Source: Pseudomonas koreensis
GTDB lineage: Bacteria; Pseudomonadota; Gammaproteobacteria; Pseudomonadales; Pseudomonadaceae
DNA length: 64,000 nt
Direction: 5' to 3'
Assembly: GCF_024169245.1 (NCBI RefSeq)
Contig: NZ_JALJWP010000001.1
Location: 62,001 to 126,000 of the forward strand
The notes below the pieces were generated by a model that ran no database searches, was not told where the DNA came from, and was given only the letters and a program-made list of their open reading frames with translations. Each line of letters opens with the position of its first letter. Within the stretch, counting starts at the first letter, position 1. Position numbers and translations under genes: made by a program. Shown here piece by piece: positions 18,735 through 29,523 of the stretch.

Positions 18735-20381
18735 TCAGGGATCGGTCAGGTGCAGCACGAAAGATTCGTAAGGTCGCAAGTGCAGCCACCGCGTGCGTTT
18801 CGGACAGTCCGGGTAATTGCTGATCAGCAGGCGCTGCTCCTGAGATTCGTCAATCAGCGCAGTTAGCTCGACTTCACACGCGGTGCCGTAAAAATTGTTT
18901 ACCACCAGCAGGCGTTCACCTGCCCCTTCGCGCAGGTAAGCCCAGACTTGTGGATGCTCCGGCAGCAACTGGCAATAGATGCCGTCCGAGATCAGCGCTT
19001 CAGTCCGGCGCAGGTTGATCAGGCGCCGATAGTGATGCAGCACCGATTCCGGGTCATGCAACTGATGCGCAACATTGATCTGTGCAGCATTGGCCGGCAC
19101 ACCGATCCACGGTTCGCCGCGGGTGAAACCGGCATTGTGCCCGGCGTGCCAGTGCATCGGGGTGCGCCCGTTGTCGCGGGACTTCTGCATGATCGCCGCC
19201 ATGTTGTCGAGCTCGCTGGCCCCGGCCTCGCGCTTGAGGCGGAAGATATTCAGGGTCTCGACATCGCGGTACTGCTCGATGCTTTCGAAGCCAGGATTGG
19301 TCATACCCAGTTCTTCGCCCTGATAGATGAACGGCGTACCCTGCAGAAAGTGCAGCGCCGTACCGAGCATCTTCGCCGACAGCTCGCGATACTCGCCGTC
19401 GTTGCCGAACCGCGAGACCACGCGCGGCTGATCGTGGTTACACCAGAACAGCGCATTCCAGCCGCCTCCCGCCTGCATGCCGGTCTGCCAATCGGACAGA
19501 ATCTGCTTGAGCTGGAGGAAATCGAAATCGGCGCGCACCCATTTCTGCAGGTTCGGATAATCGACCTTCAGGTGATGAAAATTGAAGGTCATCGACAGCT
19601 CTTTCGACTGCGGATTGGAGTAACGGATGCAGTGTTCGAGACGGGTCGAGGACATCTCGCCGACGTTGATCAGCTCATGCCCCTCGAAGACTTCGCGGTG
19701 CATTTGCTGCAAGTACTCATGCACGTTCGGCCCGTCGGTGTAGAAGCGCCGACCGTCGCTGTCATCTTCGGCGAAATCCGCCGGTTTGGAGATCAGGTTG
19801 ATCACGTCGAGGCGAAAGCCACCGACGCCCTTGTCGCGCCAGAAGCGCATCATCTTGAACACTTCGTCCCGGACTTTGGGGTTGTCCCAATTGAGGTCGG
19901 CCTGGGTGTGGTCGAACAGGTGCAGATAGTACTGACCGGTCTGTGCTTCGTACTCCCAGGCCGAACCGCCGAACTTGGATTCCCAGTTGTTCGGCTGGTC
20001 GCGCCAGATATAGAAGTCGCGATAAGGATTGTCGAGGCTGCTGCGCGCTTGCTGGAACCAGACGTGCTCGATCGAGGTATGGTTGACCACGATGTCGAGC
20101 ATCAGCTTGATCCCGCGCTTGCCCGCTTCGGCAATCAGCAGTTCACAGTCGGCCATGCTGCCGTAACTCGGATCGACCGCGTAATAGTCACTGATGTCGT
20201 AGCCGTTATCGCGCTGTGGTGAGCGTAAAAAAGGCGTGACCCATAGATAATCGACCCCCAGCCATTGCAGGTAATCAAGCTTGGCGACGATACCGAGCAG
20301 ATCGCCGGTCGGGTTGCCGGCATGGCTGTAAAAGCTCTTCGGGTAGATCTGGTAGATCACCGAACGTTGCCAGTCTTGCAT
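18735..20381 (-). CDS. treC: Trehalose-6-phosphate hydrolase
   Basis: A 548-residue GH13 enzyme (alpha,alpha-phosphotrehalase) that splits trehalose 6-phosphate, the product of the PTS, into glucose and glucose 6-phosphate. The (beta/alpha)8 barrel motifs are clear: DIVVNHT (96-102), GFRLDVIN with nucleophile Asp192, NVGEMSS with acid Glu242, and NHDQPR with Asp317. WQRSVIYQIYPKSFY at the start is family-typical. It lies downstream of treB and upstream of the LamB-type porin, all on the minus strand. A neutral oligo-1,6-glucosidase is the main alternative by sequence, but the PTS context decides for TreC. Confidence 0.93.
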   Translation of the reverse strand: MQDWQRSVIYQIYPKSFYSHAGNPTGDLLGIVAKLDYLQWLGVDYLWVTPFLRSPQRDNGYDISDYYAVDPSYGSMADCELLIAEAGKRGIKLMLDIVVNHTSIEHVWFQQARSSLDNPYRDFYIWRDQPNNWESKFGGSAWEYEAQTGQYYLHLFDHTQADLNWDNPKVRDEVFKMMRFWRDKGVGGFRLDVINLISKPADFAEDDSDGRRFYTDGPNVHEYLQQMHREVFEGHELINVGEMSSTRLEHCIRYSNPQSKELSMTFNFHHLKVDYPNLQKWVRADFDFLQLKQILSDWQTGMQAGGGWNALFWCNHDQPRVVSRFGNDGEYRELSAKMLGTALHFLQGTPFIYQGEELGMTNPGFESIEQYRDVETLNIFRLKREAGASELDNMAAIMQKSRDNGRTPMHWHAGHNAGFTRGEPWIGVPANAAQINVAHQLHDPESVLHHYRRLINLRRTEALISDGIYCQLLPEHPQVWAYLREGAGERLLVVNNFYGTACEVELTALIDESQEQRLLISNYPDCPKRTRWLHLRPYESFVLHLTDP

Positions 20382-20413
20382 GGCGTATTTCCCTCTTGAA
20401 TTCTACGAGCCCC

Positions 20414-20503
20414 GCAGGAGCTGCCGCAGGTTGCGATCAATGAATTTTGAAAGGCAAGATCAAAAGATCGTCCGATCGCGGCCCGAGCCTTCGGCAGCTC
20501 CTA
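20414..20503. repeat. Inverted repeat of the CAGGAGCTGCC type
   Basis: GCAGGAGCTGCCGCAGGTTG at 20414 and TTCGGCAGCTCCTAC ending at 20503, with GATCAAAAGATCG inside. It is a diverged member of the class seen at 29434 and 31050. It lies between treB and treC and may attenuate the distal operon. Confidence 0.7.
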
Positions 20504-20513
20504 CGATTCGATT

Positions 20514-21956
20514 TCAGGCGACCCGGTAACCCGGCCGGACAATCTTCATGCTCAGCACACAGGTCAGGGCGAACGGAACGAGCATGGCGATCAGCATCCC
20601 GACCACGAACATCGGGATGAACTCTGGAATGATCGAAATGAATCCGGGCAGGCCGCCGACGCCGATCGCCGAGGCCTGGATCTTGTTCAACGACAGGAAC
20701 ATGCAGCCCAGCGCCGAGCCGGTCAACGCGGCATAAAACGGAAACTTGTAGCGCAGATTGACGCCGAACATCGCCGGCTCGGTGATGGCGAAATACGCGG
20801 AAATCGCCGAGGTCGAGGCCATGCTCCTGTCCCGCGCATTGCGCGTCATCCTGAACACCGCCAACGCCGCACTGCCCTGCGCCAGATTGGACATGACGAT
20901 CATTGGCCAGATGAAAGTGCCGCCCTGGCTGGAGATCAATTGCAGATCGACCGCGAGAAACATGTGATGCATGCCTGTGATCACCAGAGGTGCATAGAGC
21001 AGACCGAAAATTGCGCCACCCACCAGCGGTGCCAGATCGAACAGCATTACCAGGCCTTCGGTAATGAAGATGCCGATATGCCGGGTCACCGGACCGATGA
21101 TCGCCAGTGCCAGCACGCCAGTTACGACGATGGTGGTAATTGGCACCACCAGCAATTGCACGGCATTGGGCACTCGCGCCCGCAACCATTTTTCAATCAC
21201 GCTCATCACATAGGCCGCCAGCAGTATCGGCAGAATCTGCCCCTGGTAACCGACCTTTTCCACCTGGAACAGGCCGAGAATGTCGAAGTAGGGCAGCTGC
21301 TGCCCCTCCACCCCGGCGACGGCCTTGCCGTAATTCCAGGCATTGAGCAGATCCGGGTGCACGAGCATCAGGCCGAGGACGATGCCGAGGATCTCACTGC
21401 CACCGAAACGCTTGGCCGCAGACCAGCCCACCAGCGCCGGCAGAAACACGAATGAGGTGTTGGCCATCAGGTTGATCAGGCTCCACAGCCCGTCGAGATT
21501 CGGATAGGCATCGAGCAGGCTCTGGTCTTCGATGAACATGCCCTTGGCGCCGAGCAGGTTGTTGATGCCCATCAACAGGCCGGCAATGATCAGCGCCGGC
21601 AGGATCGGCATGAACACATCGGAAAATACCCGCACCAGCCGCTGCATGGCGTTTATCTTCTCGGCGCTTTTCTGTTTAACGTCGGCGATGGTCGATGCCG
21701 CAAGGCCGGTCTGCTGGCGCAATTGGGCGTAGACCTTTTCAACATCTCCCGGACCGATGACCACTTGATACAACCCGCCGGTGAAGAACGAACCCTTGAC
21801 CAGATCGATCCCGTTGAGCGCAGCAGTGTTGACCAGCGCAGGGTTCTTCAACGCCAGGCGCAAGCGCGTCACGCAATGCGCCGCCTGCTCGATGTTGTCG
21901 CTGCCACCGAGGCTTTCCAGCAGCTCCCGGGCAATGTTCGGATAGTCATGGCTCAT
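20514..21956 (-). CDS. treB: Trehalose-specific PTS enzyme EIIBC
   Basis: A 480-residue inner-membrane transporter. Residues 1-85 are the EIIB domain with phospho-Cys28 in NIEQAAHCVTRLRLAL; from about 105 begins the EIIC channel (SDVFMPILPALIIAGLLMGI) with some ten membrane segments and the trehalose-family GWSAAKRFGG. It imports trehalose as trehalose 6-phosphate, taking phosphate from the fused EIIA-HPr-EI. The start ATG at 21956 is chosen over the frame to 21995 because MSHDYPNIARELLESLGGSD is the usual EIIB beginning. It is the first gene of the operon and is preceded by two TreR-type palindromes. Confidence 0.93.
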   Translation of the reverse strand: MSHDYPNIARELLESLGGSDNIEQAAHCVTRLRLALKNPALVNTAALNGIDLVKGSFFTGGLYQVVIGPGDVEKVYAQLRQQTGLAASTIADVKQKSAEKINAMQRLVRVFSDVFMPILPALIIAGLLMGINNLLGAKGMFIEDQSLLDAYPNLDGLWSLINLMANTSFVFLPALVGWSAAKRFGGSEILGIVLGLMLVHPDLLNAWNYGKAVAGVEGQQLPYFDILGLFQVEKVGYQGQILPILLAAYVMSVIEKWLRARVPNAVQLLVVPITTIVVTGVLALAIIGPVTRHIGIFITEGLVMLFDLAPLVGGAIFGLLYAPLVITGMHHMFLAVDLQLISSQGGTFIWPMIVMSNLAQGSAALAVFRMTRNARDRSMASTSAISAYFAITEPAMFGVNLRYKFPFYAALTGSALGCMFLSLNKIQASAIGVGGLPGFISIIPEFIPMFVVGMLIAMLVPFALTCVLSMKIVRPGYRVA

Positions 21957-22010
21957 GCTTGTTCTTCCGTCGTGGATTGTTGTTATTGGCAGCACGCCGA
22001 ACAGAAAAAT

Positions 22011-22026
22011 ACTCGTCTGTACGAGT
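22011..22026. promoter_or_regulatory. Putative TreR operator, copy 1
   Basis: The palindrome ACTCGTCTGTACGAGT (arms ACTCGT / ACGAGT) lies 55 bases upstream of the treB ATG. The form is typical of GntR/HutC-type operators, and the treR gene is adjacent, which makes TreR the obvious ligand (inference). Confidence 0.8.
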
Positions 22027-22036
22027 TAATGCAATA

Positions 22037-22052
22037 ACTCGTCTGTACGAGT
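22037..22052. promoter_or_regulatory. Putative TreR operator, copy 2
   Basis: An exact second copy of ACTCGTCTGTACGAGT with 26 bases between equivalent positions. That is about two and a half helical turns, so two dimers would bind on opposite faces. It lies in the shared treB-treR intergenic region and could serve repression of both. Confidence 0.8.
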
Positions 22053-22191
22053 TTGTATGAAGAGATGAATGTCAGATGGGCGCGGATTTTTCCTACTCTG
22101 ACCTATGATGTTTTCCCTCCCGCACGTGGACAAATCAGTACCCTGCCCTTAAGGTTCGGGGTTTTGAGTAGCGTCGGCACAGAGTCCAGCC

Positions 22192-22896
22192 ATGAGCAAA
22201 TACAATCAGATCTACAGCGATTTGCTTGCCAGCATCACTGCTGAACGCCTGGAGCGCGGTGCCCGGCTGCCGTCGGAAACCGAACTCATGCAGCGCTATC
22301 AGGCCAGTCGGGGCACGGTGCGCAAGGCCATCGACCTGCTGCAGGAACGCGGTTTCGCGCAGAAGATTCACGGCAAAGGCGCGTTCGTGCTGTCGACCAA
22401 CCCGATCGAATTCCAGCTCGGCGGCATCGTCAGCTTCCAGGAAGCGCACCCGCGTCTGGGCAACGACGTCAGCACCGAAGTGATCGAAATGTGTGAGGTG
22501 CCGCTGGAAGGTGCACTGCTCGAACACATCAACGCCGAGCCCGGCAGCCCGATCACCCGGATCAAGCGCGTGCGGCGCATCGATGGCAAGCGTGTCATCC
22601 TCGACATCAACCACTTCGTCAGCGCGGTGATTCCAGGCCTGTCTGCAGACATCGCCGAACACTCGATCTACGCTCACATCGAGCAAACCCTGCAACTGCA
22701 GATCGCCTATGCCCAGCGCACCATCGAAGCCGTGCCATGCAGCAAGGACGACCAACAACACCTGGACCTCGACGGCCAGAGCCATGTCATTGTGGTCAGT
22801 AATCAAACGTTTCTGCAGGACGGCCGTCAGTTCGAATACACCGAATCGCGGCATACGCTGGACAAGTTTTATTTCTCGGATGTGGCGCGGCGCTGA
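22192..22896 (+). CDS. treR: GntR-family trehalose operon regulator
   Basis: A 234-residue repressor of the HutC/FarR branch. Residues 1-70 are the winged helix (YNQIYSDLLASITAERLERG, LPSETELMQRYQASRGTVRKA, then the wing QKIHGKGAFVL); residues 85-234 are the UTRA ligand domain, which in B. subtilis TreR binds trehalose 6-phosphate. It is divergent from treB with two identical palindromes between them. The start ATG at 22192 has only a weak ribosome site. By analogy it should release DNA when trehalose 6-phosphate accumulates. Confidence 0.92.
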   Translation: MSKYNQIYSDLLASITAERLERGARLPSETELMQRYQASRGTVRKAIDLLQERGFAQKIHGKGAFVLSTNPIEFQLGGIVSFQEAHPRLGNDVSTEVIEMCEVPLEGALLEHINAEPGSPITRIKRVRRIDGKRVILDINHFVSAVIPGLSADIAEHSIYAHIEQTLQLQIAYAQRTIEAVPCSKDDQQHLDLDGQSHVIVVSNQTFLQDGRQFEYTESRHTLDKFYFSDVARR

Positions 22897-22996
22897 ACTG
22901 AACATTTTTCCAGACGCAACGGGCGGTAGCTGGGTAGCGCACTTACTTTGAGCGCAGAGATCATCCTCGGTCTTTGTTTTTCAAGGATGAACACCC

Positions 22997-25900
22997 ATGA
23001 CCGCTCCCGAACGCCGTCTGCTGCCAAACGCAGCGGACAAAAACGCCCTTAAAGCCATCGCCACAACGATCGTGCAGACCTGCCCGAGTCTGCTCGATGC
23101 GGCCCGCCAAGTCGCCAGCGAGCTGCTGGCGGACAAAGGACTGTCCGGCCTCGATCCTGACCTGGTTTATTTTCACCGCTTCAAAACGGCTCAGAGCAGC
23201 GCACTGACCTTCACCGGTTGGGAACACTTGCTGGAAAAGCCTTACGAAACGCTCACCCTCACGCAACTGGTCATCCATCGTTTTCGCGCGACCGATCAAG
23301 ACAACGCAGATCTGCTCGGCCTTTACTGCGGCTTCTATTCGGATGGCCCGGAAACGGAAAATTTCAATCAGAGCAATGAAGTGCGGTTGCTTGGCAGCGA
23401 TGTGCTGAAGACATTCTGGGAAGTCGACTTCAGCGCGCGCTACACCGGTCAACTGGCGACGTTCTGGCACACCTCGTCGGATAACTTTCGCGCCCTGGCA
23501 AAGTGCAACTTTCTCAGTCAGGCGGTGCAGGCGCTGCAACACGGCGACCTGGATGGCACTGATTTCCAGCGCATCGTCGATTCGGTAATCGGCCCCGTTG
23601 CCTGGCCCGTCACCTTGCAAATGCTGCGAGCGACATACCCGGTCGGCGCTGAGGTACGGACACTGGATCTCGATGGTCACGTCGCCAGCAAAGCGCTGCG
23701 TCTGGTGCAGGATAACGGCCGCCAGACCTTGTGCCTGCCGGGCGAAACCCAGGCATTCGTGTTCATGGACAACGAAGCGGATCTGCACTGGTGGGTGCTT
23801 GAGCAGATGAATTCCGAGGACAAGCGCAGCGCATTTCTCAAGCTTTTCCCGCTGGCTGACAGCAATCACATGAGCGAAAACCTCACCGATCTGATGAATC
23901 GTCTGGTGAGCACTTGGGGCCACAGTGATCACCGGATGATCAACCGCAGCAATGGCGCAATCACGGGCGACGCGTTCACTTGGCTAAGCGAGTCGACACG
24001 CACTGCCATGATCGCCGAGGCGCAGCTGGTGCTCACGTCCAACAGTGACCTGCGCAAGAAACTCTGGATAGGCTATCTGAGTGCCGGTCTGAAAGTATTC
24101 GGCCCGATGGCAGCGGTAGGCTGGCCAGTGGCGTTGCCATTGATTGGCGCCAGCGTCGCGAACATGGGATTGAACATCGATCAGGCCATCAACGCTTCCA
24201 CAGCGTCCGAACGTAAAGCCGGCGTAACCGGCGCAGTGCTCAATGCGATCGACATCGTATTCACTATTCCGTTTCTGATCGGCACTGGCGCACAACTGGA
24301 GGTGGGCCCACAGGTTGATTTTGCCGAAGCGGAAGAAATGCTCGGGTTGATCGAGTTAACTTCGCCTGATGCACCATTTTTTCCGCCTCTGGATCCCCCC
24401 TCGGTCACATCGGTTGGTCCAGAGACGACCGTTGAGCTGGAAAACGGAATACGCTTCGACTCTCCCATCGCATCCACCCAGCAGATGGCTGGTGCGCGCC
24501 AAGGTTCGTCTGTTCCAAGGATTCCTGCCCGGTATCGATGCAACGAGCTGCTTGCAGACCGTGCTGTAGAGGCGGCGCCGGGAAAATATGAGGGCATCTA
24601 CCGCCTGGACAGGGAACCCGGCCATGCGATCGAGATGGATGGCGACACGTACTACGTGCGGTACTTTGCCGACTCCGAAGACGCGGGTAACTGGGCCATC
24701 GTCAATCCTGAACGTCCCAATCAGTTCGCTTACTCGCTGCCAGTACGCTTCGCCAGCGGCAAGTGGGAACGCATACCCGCCCTGCGTCTCAGGGGAGGCG
24801 GTCAATGCGTAGGCAAGGCATGTTTACCGGACCCTGAAGTGACCTCCGTTCCGCTTTCAACAACGCCGTCAGCGGAACTTCCCCTCGTCCTCCCGGTTTC
24901 GCCGGTTGCGCGACCGCTGCGTCTGGTGACTCCCCTGGACGACATTCCAGGGATGGACATGGCGAAAATGAGACGATGGGCAATGAACTTGCCCGAGACG
25001 TTCGTCGAATACTCCAATGCGCGTCTCGGTAAGCCATCAACGGCCGATACATATGCGAACTATTTCCGCGACAGACGCATGTCCTTGGTCAACGAGGCCA
25101 AAGAATATTACTCAGAGCTGGACTGGACCAACCTCCCCGCACGGCCGGTCATCCCGCCAATCGAGCCCGAGATGCAGACTGCCGAGTTGATCGATCGCAT
25201 CTTTGCCAATACCGATGGACTGGTCGTCGGTGAAACCCTTGATCGCATTGCCAGCATGCGTTTCATGATCGAAAACATGCCAGCGCTCGCTCGGCATATC
25301 AAAACCCTGTACGTACGGGGCTTGCTGAGCGATTTCGCCCAACCGGATTTCAACGACTTTTTTCTGTCGGGAGAGATGTCCGAGGATCTTCGAGTGTACC
25401 TGTCCAGCCTGGGTACCGACCCTGAGGAAAGGTTCAACGTCCTGGAACTGGTCAAGGCCGCCCAGGCCAATGGCATTCGGATCCAGGGGCTTGACGTCGC
25501 CCACACATACAAACTGAAGATACCGCTTACGTCGATCGAAGAGCAGATGATCCACGCCCGGCTCGCCTCTCGAATCATCTGGGGAGATCAGATCCTCAAC
25601 GGTCCGGGCAAATGGGCGGCCCTGATCGAGGCTACGAACACCAATACTTTCAGGAACCTGCCGGGAATCAGCGAAACCAGGGGCGGCATCGGTTTGCGGA
25701 TTGAAGAAGCAGAGTCCGCCGAAGTGGCCGGCGTGCGCATCGACCCAGGGCTGGAAATCACCCGCGGCCCGTTTGATAACGGGGCATCGACGCGCAACTC
25801 TTCCGACTTCCTGTTCGCGGACCTGCAATTGCAGATAGAGACACCTGCGCCGCAATGGACTGAGGCAACGCTGGAAAATCTACTGCATCGCAACGGCATG

Positions 25901-26122
25901 TTCCTGATCGAGAAGACACAAAACAACGCATACATGCTGGTGCGTCGCGACAGCGCCAGCCATATTGTCCGCACAACGGTGAATCTAAGAAGGGACGGCC
26001 AGGTTTATATCTGGGCCCAGACGTTGCCCAGGATCAGCGGCATCATGTTCCGTGACATCGCAGCGTTAGCCGAGCGCCTGATAGAGATCGGCCTGACCCT
26101 GCAAAGTCGCTTGCCTGCCTGA
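22997..26122 (+). CDS. Large DUF6543-type, toxin-like protein
   Basis: A 1041-residue protein related to the dermonecrotic/membrane-targeting toxins common in fluorescent pseudomonads (family from memory). Residues 1-330 are the N-terminal DUF6543-like part, with GLYCGFYSDGPE and NFRALAKCNF. Residues 350-430 hold hydrophobic helices (FGPMAAVGWPVALPLIGASV; IVFTIPFLIGTG). Residues 725-960 resemble the C-terminal Tiki/ChaN/EreA-like effector domain (LIDRIFANTDGLVVGETLD, FRNLPGISETRGGIGLR). In relatives I expect polar residues in ETHD, MEHL, LDC and GNSH; here these read ETLD, VRGL, LDV and EATN, so catalysis may be lost. No signal peptide, secretion or immunity gene is adjacent. Confidence 0.7.
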   Translation: MTAPERRLLPNAADKNALKAIATTIVQTCPSLLDAARQVASELLADKGLSGLDPDLVYFHRFKTAQSSALTFTGWEHLLEKPYETLTLTQLVIHRFRATDQDNADLLGLYCGFYSDGPETENFNQSNEVRLLGSDVLKTFWEVDFSARYTGQLATFWHTSSDNFRALAKCNFLSQAVQALQHGDLDGTDFQRIVDSVIGPVAWPVTLQMLRATYPVGAEVRTLDLDGHVASKALRLVQDNGRQTLCLPGETQAFVFMDNEADLHWWVLEQMNSEDKRSAFLKLFPLADSNHMSENLTDLMNRLVSTWGHSDHRMINRSNGAITGDAFTWLSESTRTAMIAEAQLVLTSNSDLRKKLWIGYLSAGLKVFGPMAAVGWPVALPLIGASVANMGLNIDQAINASTASERKAGVTGAVLNAIDIVFTIPFLIGTGAQLEVGPQVDFAEAEEMLGLIELTSPDAPFFPPLDPPSVTSVGPETTVELENGIRFDSPIASTQQMAGARQGSSVPRIPARYRCNELLADRAVEAAPGKYEGIYRLDREPGHAIEMDGDTYYVRYFADSEDAGNWAIVNPERPNQFAYSLPVRFASGKWERIPALRLRGGGQCVGKACLPDPEVTSVPLSTTPSAELPLVLPVSPVARPLRLVTPLDDIPGMDMAKMRRWAMNLPETFVEYSNARLGKPSTADTYANYFRDRRMSLVNEAKEYYSELDWTNLPARPVIPPIEPEMQTAELIDRIFANTDGLVVGETLDRIASMRFMIENMPALARHIKTLYVRGLLSDFAQPDFNDFFLSGEMSEDLRVYLSSLGTDPEERFNVLELVKAAQANGIRIQGLDVAHTYKLKIPLTSIEEQMIHARLASRIIWGDQILNGPGKWAALIEATNTNTFRNLPGISETRGGIGLRIEEAESAEVAGVRIDPGLEITRGPFDNGASTRNSSDFLFADLQLQIETPAPQWTEATLENLLHRNGMFLIEKTQNNAYMLVRRDSASHIVRTTVNLRRDGQVYIWAQTLPRISGIMFRDIAALAERLIEIGLTLQSRLPA

Positions 26123-26142
26123 TCTGTTTTCACGGTCATGAA

Positions 26143-26180
26143 ACGAAAAAACCCTTGGATTCGGGCCAAGGGTTTTTCGT
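26143..26180. terminator. Bidirectional terminator between toxin-like gene and guaA
   Basis: ACGAAAAAACCCTTGG / CCAAGGGTTTTTCGT with a seven-base loop. A-runs and T-runs flank both sides, so it can serve the convergent genes on both strands. Confidence 0.9.
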
Positions 26181-26199
26181 TAATCGAACCGCAGCGGGA

Positions 26200-27777
26200 T
26201 CACTCCCACTCAATCGTCGCCGGAGGCTTGCTCGACACGTCGTAAGTAACGCGCGAGATGCCTTCGATTTCGTTGATGATGCGGCCGGAGACGGTTTCCA
26301 GCAGTTCGTAAGGCAGGTGTGCCCAACGTGCGGTCATGAAGTCGATGGTTTCCACGGCACGCAGGGCCACGACCCAAGCGTAACGGCGACCGTCGCCGAC
26401 CACGCCGACCGATTTGACCGGCTGGAACACCACGAACGCCTGGCTGACCTTGTGGTACCAGTCGGCCTTGCGCAGTTCTTCGATGAAGATATGGTCGGCG
26501 CGACGCAGCAGGTCGGCGTATTCCTTTTTCACTTCACCGAGGATGCGCACGCCCAGGCCCGGGCCCGGGAACGGGTGACGGTAGACCATGTCGTACGGCA
26601 GGCCCAGTTCCAGACCCAGACGACGGACTTCGTCCTTGAACAGTTCGCGCAGGGGCTCGACCAGTTTCAGGTTCATCTCTTCCGGCAGGCCGCCCACGTT
26701 GTGGTGCGACTTGATCACGTGAGCCTTGCCGCTTTTCGCGCCAGCCGACTCGATCACGTCCGGGTAGATGGTGCCCTGAGCGAGGTATTTGATGTTTTCC
26801 AGTTTGTTCGACTGGGCATCGAAGACGTCGATGAAGGTGCGGCCGATGATCTTGCGCTTCTTCTCCGGGTCGGCTTCGCCGGCCAGGTTGTTGAGGAACT
26901 GCTCTTCAGCGTTGGCGCGGATCACCTTGACGCCCATGTTCTCGGCAAACATGGCCATAACCTGCTCGCCTTCGTGCAGACGCAGCAGACCATTGTCGAC
27001 GAAAACGCAGGTCAGCTGGTCGCCGATGGCCTTGTGCAGCAGCGCGGCAACCACCGAGGAATCGACACCGCCGGACAGGCCCAGCAGGACATTGTCGGTG
27101 CCGACCTGGGCGCGAATGTTGGCGATGGCGTCTTCAGCGATCTTCGACGGCGTCCACAGGGCTTCACAGCCGCAGATGTCGAGCACGAAGCGCGACAGGA
27201 TGCGACCGCCCTGCTTGGTGTGGGTCACTTCCGGGTGGAACTGCACGCCGTAGTAAGCGCGGTCGTCGTTGAACATACCGGCGATCGGGCAGCTCGGGGT
27301 GCTGGCGAGGATGTGGAAGTCTTCCGGCATCTTCGTGACTTTGTCACCGTGGCTCATCCACACGTCGAGGCCGAACAGGCCGTCGGCGTCGATGTGGTCT
27401 TCGATGCCGTCGAGCAGGCGGCTCTTGCCAACTACATCAACGCGGGCGTAACCGAACTCACGCAGTTCGGAACCTTCAACCTTGCCGCCCAGTTGCTCGG
27501 CCATGGTCTGCATGCCGTAGCAGATGCCGAACACCGGAACGCCCAGATCGAACACCGCCTGCGGGCAGCGCGGGCTGTTGGCTTCGTGCACGGACTCGGG
27601 GCCGCCGGCGAGGATGACGCCTTTAGGGGCGAATTCGCGGATCGCATCTTCGTCCATGTCGAACGGGTGCAGTTCGCAGTACACGCCGATCTCGCGCACG
27701 CGGCGGGCAATCAGCTGGGTGTATTGCGAACCGAAGTCGAGGATCAGGATGCGGTGAGCGTGAATGTCGAGGGCCAT
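26200..27777 (-). CDS. guaA: GMP synthase (glutamine-hydrolysing)
   Basis: A 525-residue enzyme that aminates XMP to GMP. Residues 1-200 are the class I glutamine amidotransferase with Cys86 in GICYGMQ and the HPEVTHT segment; next comes the ATP pyrophosphatase loop [15 protein letters not shown]; the C-terminal dimerisation domain ends in [10 protein letters not shown], the usual GuaA end. It lies 80 bases after guaB on the same strand, the classical guaBA operon. Confidence 0.98.
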   Translation of the reverse strand: MALDIHAHRILILDFGSQYTQLIARRVREIGVYCELHPFDMDEDAIREFAPKGVILAGGPESVHEANSPRCPQAVFDLGVPVFGICYGMQTMAEQLGGKVEGSELREFGYARVDVVGKSRLLDGIEDHIDADGLFGLDVWMSHGDKVTKMPEDFHILASTPSCPIAGMFNDDRAYYGVQFHPEVTHTKQGGRILSRFVLDICGCEALWTPSKIAEDAIANIRAQVGTDNVLLGLSGGVDSSVVAALLHKAIGDQLTCVFVDNGLLRLHEGEQVMAMFAENMGVKVIRANAEEQFLNNLAGEADPEKKRKIIGRTFIDVFDAQSNKLENIKYLAQGTIYPDVIESAGAKSGKAHVIKSHHNVGGLPEEMNLKLVEPLRELFKDEVRRLGLELGLPYDMVYRHPFPGPGLGVRILGEVKKEYADLLRRADHIFIEELRKADWYHKVSQAFVVFQPVKSVGVVGDGRRYAWVVALRAVETIDFMTARWAHLPYELLETVSGRIINEIEGISRVTYDVSSKPPATIEWE

Positions 27778-27857
27778 GACTCATTCTCATGTAGTGAATC
27801 AGAAACAACTCGGGGCTGAATGAACAGCCCCGGTGATTTAACGTTTTGCTGGAAGCC

Positions 27858-29405
<1,548 letters not shown>

Positions 29406-29433
29406 CTAATTGATAGATGGGAAACCCCGCTTT

Positions 29434-29520
29434 CTGTAGGAGCTGCCGAAGGCTGCGATCTTTTGACTTTGCTTTTCAAAGGCAAGATCAAAAGATCGCA
29501 GCCTTCGGCAGCTCCTACAG
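29434..29520. repeat. Inverted repeat of the TGTAGGAGCTGCCGAAGGCT type
   Basis: Perfect outer arms: CTGTAGGAGCTGCCGAAGGC at 29434 and GCCTTCGGCAGCTCCTACAG ending at 29520. The inner arms GATCTTTTGA and TCAAAAGATC also pair. A near copy lies at 31050-31146, and the right half is shared with 20414-20503. It separates guaB from the convergent-side gene at 29524. Confidence 0.88.
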
Positions 29521-29523
29521 GGA

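Noticed and set aside
22135..22905. Minus-strand frame opposite treR
   Set aside because: treR has clear GntR and UTRA domains; the opposite frame is its shadow.
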